This document shows, in pieces, positions 11,801 through 23,559 of a stretch of DNA of 64,000 nucleotides. The stretch's first letter is position 1; the number at the start of each line of letters is the position of its first letter. Below the pieces are notes generated by a model. It saw only the letters and a program-made list of their open reading frames with translations, was not told the origin of the DNA and searched no databases. The DNA comes from Otis tarda (taxonomy: Eukaryota > Chordata > Aves > Otidiformes > Otididae): NCBI GenBank assembly GCA_026413225.1, contig CM048557.1, forward strand, positions 66,454,987-66,518,986. Reading direction: 5' to 3'. A program made the translations under genes and the position numbers.

Positions 11801-14025
11801 CTCTTGGAAATAGGTTACTCTTACTGGCCATTTCCTGGTCAGGTTTTGATGAGTCCCTTTCAGGCACAGTTCCCATTGAAATAGGTTTGCTTGAATGAGA
11901 GGACTTAAGGAACAACTGAATAAAGACCTCTATAATTGCTCTATAATGATTAAATGGTTCCCATGAGCTAGGCAGTTCAGAAAGACGTGCTTTCACTTAG
12001 CAACATGAGCGCTGCCAAAATGAAATAGCCGCATCTACTGCAGGCAGAACTTAATTCATTATCGTTGCTGCTGCTGTTGTGGCAGACCAGAGACTGGGCA
12101 GGATCCAGCCAGGAGAGCGGTAGACCTTGTACAACCACACTGTACATGGCATCCAAAGGTCCACGCAGTCTTGGGGTTCTTGGTAAGCTCCCCTGTGTGC
12201 AGATGATGTGCCCATTTGGAACAGTTGCTTTGCTTTGCCTTATTTTTGCGCCATTTGTTCTGCTTTTGAAATTGTATTTGTGGACTGATGTTAGGGATGC
12301 AGCTTAAAGGCAACGTTTCTTCAGGAGGATTGGGCTGGAAAGATGACAGATGTACAAACTTTGTTTTGAGGTGAGATGTAAACTCTTCCTGCAGGAGTGA
12401 CCATAATAGTTCCATAATGTTAGCCAAAAAAATGTTTTGTTTCCCTATTTTCTCAGGGTTTTTTTTCTTTAATTTTAAAAAACCTACATACTGTGGCTTA
12501 AGAGAAAGGACAAGTATTGTATTGAACTCTTCAGTAATTAAAAGGGAGGAAAAGGATAGCCTAAGGCATTGATCGAAAACCTACCTGAGAAAATCTCGCC
12601 CTTTGGACCAGTGGATGCTGGATCCGGTCTTAGGACCACTGTGGAATGGTAGAAGATGGTAGGAGGTGGTGGATGATGGATTGCTACGAAGCAACAAGTG
12701 GAGGCTACAGGAACAGAGCAATCTTCTCAGGGTTTCCAGAGCATCCTCTCATTGTACGTGTGTCTTTCCTGAGACTTTTGAGGCTGTTTGTTTGAAGGCT
12801 GGAGGTTTCCCCAGGAGGTTTTGAAATGCTCAGTCCACTTTTGGGCACACAGGTCACAGGTCAATGTCACCCAATGGATGCTTGCACCCTGAAGGTAGAA
12901 ATAGCAATTGAACAATCTTTGGAGATTTGCCTTGAAACTGTGGCTGCCAAACAATTAATTTGAATATCTTGAAAACGAGGAGCTCATAAAAATAAGCTAT
13001 GCATTGTCAGCTTTACAGAGAGAATAGCTTTTTTTTTCCCCAGGGCCATATTCTAATCTCAGATGCACAGTGTGCATTACCATATAGCTTAAAAAAGCAG
13101 ATATTTCTAAGATGATATGTGGAGTTGTGTGCAAACCTCTCGAAGAAACCAATATCCTTCAGGAGATTTTCATGCACTCAAACATACCCAGCAATGACAG
13201 GGACCTCTGATAGAGCATCTTCAGTTCAGGGGTAAAAGAGAGGATGGGAAAGCCAGAGAGAAGTGTAGGCAAATCATAGAATCAAAGAAGCAGAATACAT
13301 TGGAACTGGAGCTGGAAGCTTGTGAGCAGCCTTTCACTTCAGAGAGGGACGTGTGGCTGCAGCGTGGTAGGTTGTCTGTCTCATGATAATATACTAAGAC
13401 ATCGCTGGAATGTGACTAGAGAGTGTATCGGGTCTTACAGCGGTACAGAGACAGTAAGGGAAGGTAATACATTTTAAGAGGCTGTGATTTTTCTTTATTT
13501 ATTTGTCTCAAGTTGGTTTTTTTTGTTATTGTTGTTGTTATTGGTCATCTTAGCTTGCAACAGGAACAGATCATTTGTGCCTTTCAAGCTAGAACTAATC
13601 GATGTCAACAATGGACTGGTGTCTGACCTCAGTCTAGCTGCTGGGAAACAGCTGCCAGCATCACAAAACCATCCTGACAGGGGACAGTGGTGGGTAATCG
13701 CAGAAAGATGGGGCCAGAAGGAATCTCAGGAGATAAGGTAATCAATGAACAGGTGTCTCTTCTGTTCCTACAGGCTGAATGTCAAAGTCTTTGCATGTAG
13801 AGTCCCAGCAGGCATACTTCACGCCTTTGGGAGCCCTGGGGGTGGGAGTTTCAAGAGTGGTAGGTGGCAACGACTCCCTATGGTGCCATGCAGCAAGATG
13901 GGACTAGGGTAGGCAGGGTTGGGATGTGGTGATGCTTGGCATCTGGCTGGCAGCCCTGGGATACTGCTTTCCACGCTAGCTGCACTCAAACTGGGTGAGA
14001 GCCAAATGGCCGCCCCCAGAAGCTG
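8851..14025. other. Unique non-coding DNA
   Basis: No supported gene. Minus-strand frames of 109 codons (11667-11996) and 122 codons (12059-12427) have no recognisable similarity. A string around 13275-13300 (AATCATAGAATCA then a degraded GGAACTGGAGC) could be the relic of a CR1 3' end but is too short to call. A T/GTT-rich simple stretch lies at about 13516-13543. Confidence 0.5.
11448..11462. repeat. Poly-A tract (15)
   Basis: Run of 15 A preceded by unique sequence. No retrocopied gene is recognisable upstream. Confidence 0.9.
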
Positions 14026-14566
14026 GAACATATCCTGCTCTGGTGAGACCCCACCTGCAGCACTGCATCCAGCTCTGGAGTCCCCAACATCAGAAGGACA
14101 TGGACCTGTTGGAACGAGTCCAGAGGACACCATGAAGATGATCAGAGCTCTGGAGCGCCTCTCCTATGAAGACAGGCTGAGAGAGTTGGGGCTGTTCAGC
14201 CTGGAGAAGAGGAGGCTCTGAGGAGACCTTATAGTGACCTTCAAGTACGTCAAGTTCCTACAGGAAAGATGGGGAGAAACTCTTCAGTAGGGCCTGTTGC
14301 AATAGCACCAGGGCTAATGGTAACTAGAAGGAAGCAGATTCAGACTAGATATAAGGAAAAATTTTTTTTACACTGAAGGTGGTGGAACACTGGCCCAGGT
14401 TGCCCAGAGAGGTGGTGGATGCCCCATCCCTGGAAACATTCCAGGCCAGGCCGGATGGGGCTCTGAGCAACCTGATCTGGTTGGAGATGCCCCTGCTCCT
14501 TGCAGGGGGGTTGGACTGGATGGGCTTTGAAGGTCCCTTCCAACCCAAACCATTCTGTGATTCTAT
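14026..14566 (+). mobile_element. CR1 LINE 3' fragment, longest copy here
   Basis: Sense on the plus strand and about 540 bp. It begins in ORF2 coding sequence (TGGTGAGACCCCACCTGCAG, GAAGGACATGGACCTGTTGG, then the coding block for [20 protein letters not shown]) and ends in the 3' signature CCATTCTGTGATTCTAT at 14566. It is 5'-truncated, since a complete CR1 is roughly 4-5 kb. It has the same orientation as the copy at 16271-16624, 1.7 kb downstream. The two copies differ at many sites and cover different 5' extents, so I read them as separate insertions, not a recent duplication. The start is approximate to about 20 bp. Confidence 0.95.
14130..14490 (+). pseudogene. Decayed C-terminus of CR1 ORF2 (pol)
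   Basis: CR1 ORF2 encodes endonuclease and reverse transcriptase, and only its C-terminal tail is left here. The peptide [20 protein letters not shown] is readable up to 14220. It is followed by TGA, where the family normally has an arginine codon CGA: a CpG-to-TpG decay stop. Downstream the homologous region ([21 protein letters not shown] at the protein level, nucleotides about 14379-14440) continues after at least one frame change. It cannot make a functional product. Confidence 0.85.
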
Positions 14567-16270
14567 CTGCTAACAGCTGGGCTTGCAATAGTTAACAGCT
14601 GTCCAGCTTAACTGAGGACACTTGTGATCTTATGGTAGGGTTTCCTGCCTAGGCAAACCTTTGCAGAACATTGTGTGGAACTACATAAAAAGTATGAGAC
14701 AGCTCAGCCAACAGGATGGGTGAAGCCTAAGCCAGGGTGCAGCACCCGAATTTATCTGTGCCTGGGTGGTCAGATGTGTCTTTGTGCACCTGAGAGCTTC
14801 TTGCCTCAGTTTCACACATAATCTTGGGTTACATGGTTGATGTCTGAGATGGGAATGGCTTGGTAAAAGATTTGCAGGTGAGCACCTGATCTGAAAGAGT
14901 GCTAAGGCCTCATCCAGCAGCAGAATGCTCTCCCTTCTGTATGTTACCCCATATCCATTTTCCGTTTGATTTTGGCAGTCACCCTTTGGTGGAGCAGGAA
15001 GCAGACGCAGATCCAGCACAGTAGTGATGGCTCCAAGTTTGTACTTGAAACAAAGTTTGCATTTCTTGGGTAACCAAATTTTGGGGAAAATCCTCCATTC
15101 CACATTGCATAGGAGCTGTAATAGAGCACTGTCATCCTGGTGGCATGTTGAAGGGGTTGAGATTTGAGGGTATCTCCTTTGCACGTTTTCCTTATCCCCA
15201 ACATCAGTTCCCATGACCATGTGTTGAGCTTTAGCCAACTTTGTCTTTCATCTAGGAGCTTTTCTTTTATGGGCTTGGGGACAGAGAAGACAATTCTGGC
15301 TGTGACAGGGAAGTGTCACAGTTTGGCAGGCACCAAAGTCAAATCACATCTCTGAGCCTCGCTCCTGGAGTTCTCACACAACCTGGTGCTAAAAAGAAGA
15401 CACGAGTTCGCCTTGTGCATCCTCGAAGAGACAGAACAGATGCTAGTTATGACCCTCTGGGATCCATCTGAGAGGCAGAAGCAAAGCCAACCTCAAGACT
15501 CCGTTTATCTCCGCCAGGCCTGGAAGATGAATTCAATCATGCCAGTGTCAAAAATTGCTGTTGGGTCTAGGAGACAAATATGAATATTTGCCGTCTCCAT
15601 AGCTAAAGGCTTTGTCTGCCCCAGCAGCACCATTCCTGTGCAAGTGACCTGCCCGGTGAAGTGTACCTGCTCTTTGGGAAGTGGATATGGTCTCAAATTT
15701 GCTTCCTGACTCTGCTCAAACTTTTTTTCCCTGCCTGCAAGGTTAAACTAGCATAATCCTCAGTAAAATGATTCACATGGTGGTGGCTTCTCAAACACTG
15801 GCTGAATTACTGCATGGCTCTCAGAAACCTCTCAATAATCTTTTAGAGAGATATTGACCTCCATGGCCACCAGTGACCTTCTGTGTCTTATTCTCCAGCC
15901 AAAACTGATGCAGTTTTGACCTTCACATCCTTTTCTATCATTTCTGAAGTAGCTGGGAGAAAATAAGGAAGAAAACCAACAAAAACAGACTAGATTTTGG
16001 TGGGAGCTGGGGTTCTGCTCTTCACTAAGAAGCTCTCCAAAGTCTTAACTGTGCTTTTCTGTGGCTAAATGAAACTGTGACAATGGATTTACAATTACAC
16101 TCTGCCAGGCCCTGGCCCAGCAGATTACTTAGATGAGCATAACTTGAAGCTTATCAAGTGCAATGCAATCGCTCGCACGATTAGGCTTGAGCAGATCTGT
16201 AACGCTTTGCTGGAGGTGGGCTGGTGCTCAGCACCAAGACTCCAAGGCAGGGACTGCTCAATAAGGGACT
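14567..16270. other. Unique DNA with one long uncharacterised minus frame
   Basis: The notable item is an open minus frame of 179 codons from the ATG at 15220 down to 14681, with a further 6 codons open upstream. I do not recognise the product. It has many Leu, Cys and Gln residues, no signal peptide and no repeated motif. Chance occurrence is plausible for a window this size, so it is not called as a gene. Confidence 0.4.
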
Positions 16271-16624
16271 CAAAAGACCTTCTAGTGGTCTTCCATTACC
16301 TCAAGGGGGCCTACAGGAAAGATGGGGAGGACTGTTCAGTAGGGCCTATTGCGACAGGACAAGGGGTAATGGTTTCAAAATAGAGGAGGGTAGATTTAGA
16401 TTAGATATTAGGAAAAAATTTTTTACAATGAGGGTTGTGGAAAACTGGAACAGGCTGCCCAGAGAGGTGGTGGATGCCCCATCCCTGGAAACATTCCAGG
16501 CCAGGTTGGACGGGGCTCTGAGCAACTTGATCCCATTGGAGATGTCCTTGCTCTGTGCAGGGGGGTTGGACTGGATGGGCTTTAAAGGTCCCTTCCAAAC
16601 CCTAACCATTCTATGATTCTATGA
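16271..16624 (+). mobile_element. CR1 LINE 3' fragment with readable ORF2 tail
   Basis: Sense on plus. It starts in the segment TTCCATTACCTCAAGGGGGC (family YLKGAYRKDGE) and runs through GATTAGATATTAGGAAAAAA and GAGAGGTGGTGGATGCCCC. It ends in the tandem 3' signature ATTCTATGATTCTATGA at 16624. The 5' end is truncated near 16271. This is the best preserved coding tail of the CR1 copies in the window. Confidence 0.95.
16290..16616 (+). pseudogene. CR1 ORF2 C-terminal remnant, one frameshift
   Basis: Two frames join to cover the conserved C-terminus of the CR1 reverse-transcriptase polyprotein. The first reads YLKGAYRKDGE. After a single-base-type frame change near 16325-16335 the second reads [20 protein letters not shown], then KKFFTMRVVENWNRLPREVV and [20 protein letters not shown]. 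No in-frame stop lies in that second segment until the 3' UTR. The catalytic reverse-transcriptase and endonuclease domains lie far upstream in a full element and are missing. Confidence 0.88.
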
Positions 16625-19600
16625 AATAATAGGAAAATAACAACCAAAAAGCTGCCTGTTCATGGTGGCTTCTCTGGAAACACAAGAGTTGTGTTTGTGG
16701 AGCAAGGACAAAATGAACGTGGCAGAACAATAAGCTATTTCAAGCACCTGAGAATATATTTCAAGCAAGAGAGAAGGAAAAAAAAAAGACTGAATGAAAT
16801 TTCTGAAGCAGCACTTGAGTGCATTTTTTTTTCTGCTACTGGTGATGTATCACCTTTCTTATTGAATTTTTTTTCTTTGCGCTGAAAATATACATTATCT
16901 TCCAATCCTTCTTCAGTGAGGTAAATCTAAAATGAAAACAAACCACACGTTTGGCCAACCCTGCCTTAAAATTACACATCAAGAATATTTCCAGTGACAA
17001 ATACTTTCAAGGCAAACAAACTGAAGAGAAATTAAAAAATCTCTGTGGGGCATAAATATGTAATTACACTCACACAGGGAGCATTTTATCAGGTAAACCA
17101 TCCTACTTTGTTAATTGAAATGCTGCAGCACAAGGTTTTTTGACAAAGGGGCTGAATATACACGCGTATTTCTCACTGCTGCTGTTCCATTTCTCTCTCT
17201 CCTTTCCCTCTGTGCTCCAGCGATGGGGTAGTGATCACTCCTGTTTCCTTTGTTCAAATATCCTCATTCCTACCACCTCCACTTGATTCTGGCAAGGAAA
17301 GTTTTCCTTTCACTAGAGGCACAGGTTTGTGGGATTTTTTTTTTGTGGATTTGAAAAAGAACCCAAACCTCAGAAACCAGAAAATAAGCCTTTTTCTTAA
17401 ATTAAATTCTCCAGAAACAATAAAACCTTGAGAATTAAAAAAGAAAGCAGAAAGAATAAAAAGAACTGCAGGAAGGAGGTGCAGCTGTGTTGATCTGATC
17501 CCACTGAAACAATCTCACCAGGGTGAAGATGAGTGATGGGAGTCGATGCGAGCGAAGCTGAAGTTTGGGACTGAAGAGATTTGAGGTCCGGATCCCAAGC
17601 CTTTGTCAGAGAAGCATTTGTCAGTATTTAGTGCCCCTGGGCAACACTCGGTGAAATATTTACAGCACAATCACTTCCAAGAAGCACGGCTGCTGGCAGG
17701 CTATTTAGTTGTCTAAACGTGAGATGCAATGCCAGCTGTGGTTTTGCTCGCCCATCTGCGATGGCTCTGCCATGCCAGTTCTCCTGCCCGGAGAAGGAAG
17801 CAGGGCATATCCTCCCCGGGAAGGAGGGCTACAGGGTAGCCCTGTACACAGACCAACTGCTAACGCTTGCTCAGCAGTGGTGACCAACGGTGACAACAAC
17901 CAGGCGGTGAGGAGCTGTGGTGCCCAGCCTTCCTCTAGAGCAAATAGGGATGCCAGTATCTTGTCCAGCTTCTCTTCTTCCTGCAAAAGAATGGAAAATA
18001 ATACATTGTTCTTCTCTTTCATGACCCTATTGCCTAGTTTGGTCTTCCTTTTGCACTTTCTTTCCCTCTATTCAGCAGGACAGAAGGTGCTCCAGTTGCA
18101 CAGCCTTTAGCTGTCATCATGTGAGGAAGCTCAGAAAGGTTTCAATGCTTTTCTTAACGAGGTTTATACGTTCCATATTCCCTTTCTGCCTATGCTCGTC
18201 TCTGCTTTTCTGCATATATCCTTTTCTTTCACAGTCCTCTTCGTAAATGCCCCAGAAGTATAACCTTGACTCCATTTCCAGTTCTTTTTCCAGACTCTGC
18301 TGTTCGTTGTGAACAAAAGAAGATCAACCCGAGCAACAGAAAGGCTGATGTTTCCAGAGAAGGAGGGCTTTACCATACCATGTACCTCTCCAGGTAAGTC
18401 ATGTCAGAAGCATGTAGACATGTAAGCCCCTGGAAATCATCCTAAAATGGCCAAAATAAGTTTGAGCAATTGCTTAGTCTGTCTCTGCTTCCTTCATCTG
18501 GCTTTACAATGTGATAATAACAGTGTGTCCTTTCACGGGAGTGATGTGCTTGAGTAGCTGAAGAGTGTGAGTCATTTAGACTAAAATTCTATGGTTAAAG
18601 ATGGAGAAGTTGCCGGGACTCAGAAGACGCGGGCTCCCTTTTGTGTAACCTTGCCACACAACGTAACCCTTCCCCATGATTTAAAAGGCTAAAGTACATC
18701 AGGAAGAGGGCTGAACAATGAGCCAAGAGGTCTTTGTCTGACCAGACCCTCCTTCCACGTCTGAGGTAGGTCATGACTGGGCTAAGAAACAGGTCTGTCC
18801 CACAGATCTTGTTCTCTGAATGGTTTTAACTGGGGAGCCGGTGAATGACACAGGTACATGCTGTGGTTCTTTGCAAAGGAAATCAGGTTCAGGAAAAGAA
18901 GATTTGCACCCAATTCACAGACCAAAGTGGAGTCAGGGATGCAGCTGGAGCCTTTGTCTGAACCTCAAAGCTGGAAACATCCCTAGGTCACACAGTTTAT
19001 ATGCGGTGCAGTGCAGTTCTACTAAGCTGTAACGTTGGAAGTAGGAAGGGACTCAAGCTGACCTCCACCGTTGTTACTCAAATATAAGATTGCAGGGTCT
19101 CGAAATCAGAGGGTGCTGTTGTGTAGGTACAGTATGGGTACAGAACAAAAAGGTCATGCCTGCCCCAAGGAGTTGATAATGCTTGGAGGACAGTGGAAGA
19201 GGGAGGGTCCTATGAGGTGGAAACAAGGAGGAGTGTTGGCTGATGCAATTGACGTCAGTTACACTGATCCAGCAGTCTGACAGCTGCCAAACCATTGGGA
19301 CGTACCAGAGCACAGAGGAGAGAGTTGGGCAGGTTGGCGACATACGGGATGTGTATGAAGAATGTCCTCACAGGCATGGGAGGCAGCGTGGGAGAAAGCA
19401 TGTGTGGAACTGTAATGGGCAGGGGGTCAGGTCTGTCGAGGCAATATTAGTTGTTGATAGCAACAGAGGGATGGTAGGTTGCATTAGAAGGGGCTGGGAA
19501 GAGTCTTGGAGGTAAAAAGCTGTAGCTTGTTTCCAGCAGCTCAGAAATGCTGAGGAGCAGGGATGGTGGCTCCCTCAATGTCAGGTTCACTCCGGTGAAC

Positions 19601-22387
19601 TCTCTCCTGGCACTAGGTACCGGGGTGGGACAGCCTCTTCCAACATGACACCAAGGTCATGGTGGATGGTGGATGTGGGAGCAGTTACCTGAGCTGTGAG
19701 AAGGACGAGGGCTTTGAACTCCTAACGCCTTTCTGGAAGGAAGCGCCAGGCGCTGGGCTGTGTTCTGAGTTTACTCTCTGTCTGTCTTCGCTGCAGAAAC
19801 TGTTCTGCTGTGCATAAATATTTAAATATTCCTTCAGATCTGGCAAATTAGTACCTTCAATGTGCAGGCAAGAGCCGTTTTCTCTCTGACTCTGAATCTT
19901 GAATGATTTTACACTGGATCAGATTCAGTACAGGTCATGAGAGAAATGTGCGGTGGTGTAACAGAACATTTTAATCACTGGCATGTCCTTTCCCTTTTCT
20001 TTTTGATTGAGTAGGGCCTCCCTGTTTCCCCTCTAGCAGAACCCAGTGTGTGAATCAGTGTGTAGGATATTTACTGTTGACTCTTCCATGTCCTTGACTG
20101 GTTTGCGTCCCTCCTGAGTCACATTCGTGGGGATACTTGCCCATCCTTTTCTCTTGCCTTTCTTTGTTTTTTTGACCTGTATGGTGGATGTTTGCTCAAT
20201 AAACAGTGTTTGAAGTCAGTCGTCTCCAGGTATCTGTGTTGACTGAAACCACTGTACTGTGGCAGCATGTGCAAACAGAGCAGCGCAGCAGATACTGCTA
20301 TGGTTCACGTGAAGCCCTCAAACACAGCTGATGAGGATTTCCTTAGTGACAGATCAGCAGATGCTTGAAGGAGTTTGACACTGCATGATTTTTCTATTTT
20401 ATTACTGTTATTTTCCTAAAATACAAGATTTACTTACTTGAGCTTATATAAAACACAAATAAGGCATCTTGCATCAATTTGGCTGGAAAGCTGGTTATTC
20501 AGACATTCAACTCTAATTCTCCACCTGATATTTTCCCAGGAATATCTTTCCTGGAAGTTTCAGAATCTCTTAGAAGATCTGCAAAACAGAACAGCCCTTC
20601 AGACAGCCACAACACCCAGTGCTGAATTACCAGGGCATGCAGGGGCAAAGTCTTATTGAAGAGTGACCATATGATACTGTGGTTTTGTTTGTAACAAAAA
20701 AAAAACCAAACCCAACTTGAATCATGCTGAAAATTGAAATGCTAACTTCAGCCTGTGGTCTTGCCATAACAACATCAGACAGGTTGGCCAGAAGCTTCCA
20801 AAGGTTTTGATTGATACCTTTTCCTTGCATTTTGGTAAAAATACGCTTTCACGTTTCCTGCTTGGGTTTTCTATTATTTCTAACAGGTGAATCTGTATCT
20901 GTTTCAGAGCCTGCATTTTCTTCCTTATAATGTTAATTAATAAATCCAGGCTGGATTTGCTGAGAGCTGTACCACTTGGTCCTGCTGGTGGGTAGGGCAT
21001 TCCATTCATCCCAACTGTGATGCCAACCAAAAGTCCACATGTTTGTGGTCCTTTAAAATCCCTCAGTGATTTTGTAAATGTGTTTGCCAAGCTCAGATTT
21101 AGTCTCTGGTGCAGTTGTAGCTGGATGAATTGTTGGAGTACCAGCTGGACTGTGCTGTTTTCTGGTAAAGCTGCCCTGTCCCTTCTGAAGAATTACAGAT
21201 ACTAGAAAATCAATTTCCCACCCTTTTTTCAAATACGGAAATTCCCTCCATAGGACATTGTCATGCCATTGCAATGACTTATTTTAGCTTTTTTCTTTCG
21301 TTTCATTTGCATGCGTCACCAAAACAGGCCACTCAATTGTCTTCTTTTTTTACTTGTTTGAGAGTACCCTGCAGTTCAGAAGCAGATGGGAAAGCAAGAG
21401 CTGGGAGGGTTACGTGGTGAAGAAGGCTGCAGGGCAGAATTCCTGTTAGCTGGGCTCCACGGACAAGGTCACACGCTGGGTAATGGGTAGAAAGGAGGAG
21501 TCCAGGCTGTGGAGTCATGTCTTACAAACATACAGAAACAGCTGCAGCAGTTGCAAAGCAGGAGAAAAATACACTTGTGAGAGCATCACACTGGACTGGT
21601 TGGACAAAAACCTCGTGTCTTCTCCTTTCCAGATTCAGTACAGCTATTTCTTGAGTAGAGGTCCAGAGCAAGCTGAGGATATCTTCAGACAGTTTGCTTG
21701 CCTGTGTTGTCCATCACTTTTTTTTTTTAACAGAACCATCACATGTATCTTAAAATATTTTTCACAGCTCTTCCTGAGCTTGAGTTTCTTGGGAGTAAAG
21801 AGTGGTGATTCTTAAAGCAGTTGCCTAGATTAATTTTCTTGGACCCTGCTGTCCCCTATTTTGGCTGCATAAGAATTTGCAAAGCTTTGCTGGCATAAGT
21901 TATCTCTTGTTCAGTAACTCAGGAGCAGATACTCGTACAGATTTGCATGGAAAAGCCAGGCAGCAGACTGTGTTTGTCAAAGTAACTTTGCAGCAGGCAT
22001 AAGGTTTTGATGGTTTCATCTGATGGTCTTCACCTCTCGTGAACCTTGACTGCCCCATATCAACCTTGGCTGTCAACTGATGTTATCTAAATGCACCTGG
22101 AGTGGAACAGCATACATGGCACATGAATGAGCCTGAAGGATGCTGGAGGGCTTAGGTGTTCAGCTCTGGTGTATCTCAGTGTGGGTTGTGTCTTCGGCCT
22201 GGTTAGAAGAGCTGGCCAACCCAGCAGCATGGCATGTGCTCTACACATCTCAAGAATGCTGTTACGCAGTGTTGCTTTGCTTGCTGATCTTGTAGACAAT
22301 TTTTTTTTTCTGAACAATGCAGATAGTAACTTTGAAGGGAAAACTGACCCCTCATAAACAAATCCAGCTTCACATTAAAACTTGTGC
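16625..22387. other. Unique non-coding DNA
   Basis: Open frames of 105-133 codons (17705-18110, both strands), 122 codons (20722-21090, minus) and 110 codons (21483-21815, plus) show no recognisable similarity and overlap each other antisense. No repeat family is evident. It ends at the target duplication of the LTR. Confidence 0.5.
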
Positions 22388-22392
22388 CTTGG
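22388..22392. repeat. Target-site duplication, left copy (CTTGG)
   Basis: CTTGG lies immediately before the TG that opens the LTR on plus, and the same five bases follow its closing CA at 23555-23559. An exact 5-bp duplication fixes both element boundaries and suits avian ERVL-type integration. Confidence 0.9.
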
Positions 22393-22573
22393 TGTCATAG
22401 TTCAGCCCCGATCAGGACCAGACTATGCAGTCTCTCTCTCACTCCCCCCACCCTCTGAGAGAATAGAGAGATAATATAAGAAAAACTGCTCAAGGTTTGA
22501 GATAAGGACAGGGAGAAACTCCTTAAAGTTACCATTACGGGCAAAACAGACTCGACTTGGGGAAAACTATTCA

Positions 22574-22579
22574 TTTAAT
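22574..22579 (-). terminator. Candidate LTR polyadenylation signal
   Basis: ATTAAA on minus lies just 5' of the conserved CCCCAAGTCGAGTC block, where this LTR family usually carries an AATAAA-like signal. It is a variant hexamer assigned by position, and use is unproven. Confidence 0.5.
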
Positions 22580-23372
22580 ACTAAAAATCAATGCAGGATA
22601 ATGAGACGGAGAATAAGATAACTTCTCCCCACTCCTCCCTCTTTCTGAGCTTAACATTATCTCTATTACCTTCTCCCCCCACGTGGCACAGGGGGGAAGA
22701 GGGAATGGGGGTTGCAGTCAGTCCATTACGCGTTGTTTCACGTCGCTGCTCCATAGTTGGGGGAAGAACTCCTCACATTCCTCCCCTGCTCCATTGTGGG
22801 GTCCCACCCATAAGCCACAGTTCTTCATGAAACTGCTCCAGCGTGGGTCATCTCTTCCACAGAGTTCAGTCTCAGTCTCTCCAGAACGACTGCCCCAGCG
22901 GGCCCTCCACGGACCACAGCCGCATTCAGGCATCCACCTCCCCCGGTGTGGGGTCCTTCGTGGGCTCCAAGTGGATCTCTGCTCCTCCGTGGACCTCCAC
23001 GGGCTGCAGGGGGACAGCCTGCTCCATGATGGTCATCACCACAGGCTGCAGGTCAATCTTGCCCAGGAGCCACATTACTGCTCCCCCTCCTTCTTCACTG
23101 ACCTTGGTGTCTGCAGCCGTTCCTCTCACAAGAAAAGTTCATCACAACAGGCTGGCAGACGCCTCTCAGAATCTCTTCACATCATGCATCTCATCTCCTC
23201 TCCACTTCTTGCAGCCGGGCCGGGCTGAGTTGGGCCCAGTCGGCCACCTGGCAAGAGGCCAGAGGGTGAGGCCTGCAAGGCCCATGAGGCCTGCGCCTCC
23301 CCCTCTGCGCCTGTGCCTCCGCTCAGCTTCTTCACATCTTCTTGTCTCTCTTTTTTTTTTTGTTTTCCCCTT

Positions 23373-23380
23373 CTTAAATA
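23373..23380 (-). promoter_or_regulatory. Candidate LTR TATA-like box
   Basis: TATTTAAG on minus, about 175 bp from the 5' end of the LTR, sits inside the conserved GATAACGTATTTAAGAAGGGG stretch. Next to it is a directly repeated GTGATAACG(C/T) motif (two copies within about 25 bp), which looks like a transcription-factor site pair. Confidence 0.5.
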
Positions 23381-23554
23381 CGTTATCACAGAGGCGTTAT
23401 CACGGAACATTCTGCTACCAATCGGCTCGGCCTTGGCCAGCAGCGGGTCTGCCCTAGGCCCGGCCAAGTCCACTGAACAAAGGGGAGCGACTTCTAGCAG
23501 TTTCCTACAGAAGCTGCCACCTTAGGCCCCCCCTCACTAAACAAAACCGCAACA

Positions 23555-23559
23555 CTTGG
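23555..23559. repeat. Target-site duplication, right copy (CTTGG)
   Basis: Exact match to 22388-22392, immediately after the closing CA of the LTR. Confidence 0.9.

Larger units (their letters stand above)
22393..23554 (-). mobile_element. Avian ERVL-type solo LTR (endogenous retrovirus)
   Basis: An 1162-bp solo long terminal repeat, sense on minus. On minus it opens TGTTGCGGTTTTG and closes GGGGCTGAACTATGACA, the TG...CA ends of a retroviral LTR, and an exact CTTGG duplication flanks it. Diagnostic blocks of the common avian ERVL LTR are visible on minus: the GTGATAACGTATTTAAGAAG promoter region, GACACCAAGGTCAGTGAAG, the GCAGCCCGTGG-like repeated body, and CCCCAAGTCGAGTCTGTTTT before the 3' part. 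On plus a motif CTGCTCCA-n-TGGG recurs near 22746, 22787 and 22833, spaced 41-46 bp. There is no gag, pol or env between two LTRs, so the provirus was lost by LTR-LTR recombination. The 181- and 204-codon plus frames here (22683-23457) are antisense to the element and I reject them as genes. Confidence 0.92.

Noticed and set aside
13270..13330. AATCATAGAATCA followed by weak CR1-like text
   Set aside because: Only about 13 bases match the 3' signature and the rest does not follow any CR1 subfamily, so a fragment call is not supported.
14800..14840. CTTGCCTCAGTTTCAC, like the CORE-SINE core
   Set aside because: The neighbouring SINE blocks (CACTTAAC, AAAATGGGGATAAT) are missing on both sides.
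19030..19090. TTGGAAGTAGGAAGGGACTC, similar to a CR1 3' UTR string
   Set aside because: No 3' octamer tail and no downstream CR1 blocks. Probably coincidence.
22683..23457. Plus-strand frames of 181 and 204 codons, the longest in the window
   Set aside because: They lie wholly inside the solo LTR on the strand opposite to it and overlap each other in different frames. The GC-rich LTR body makes long chance frames.
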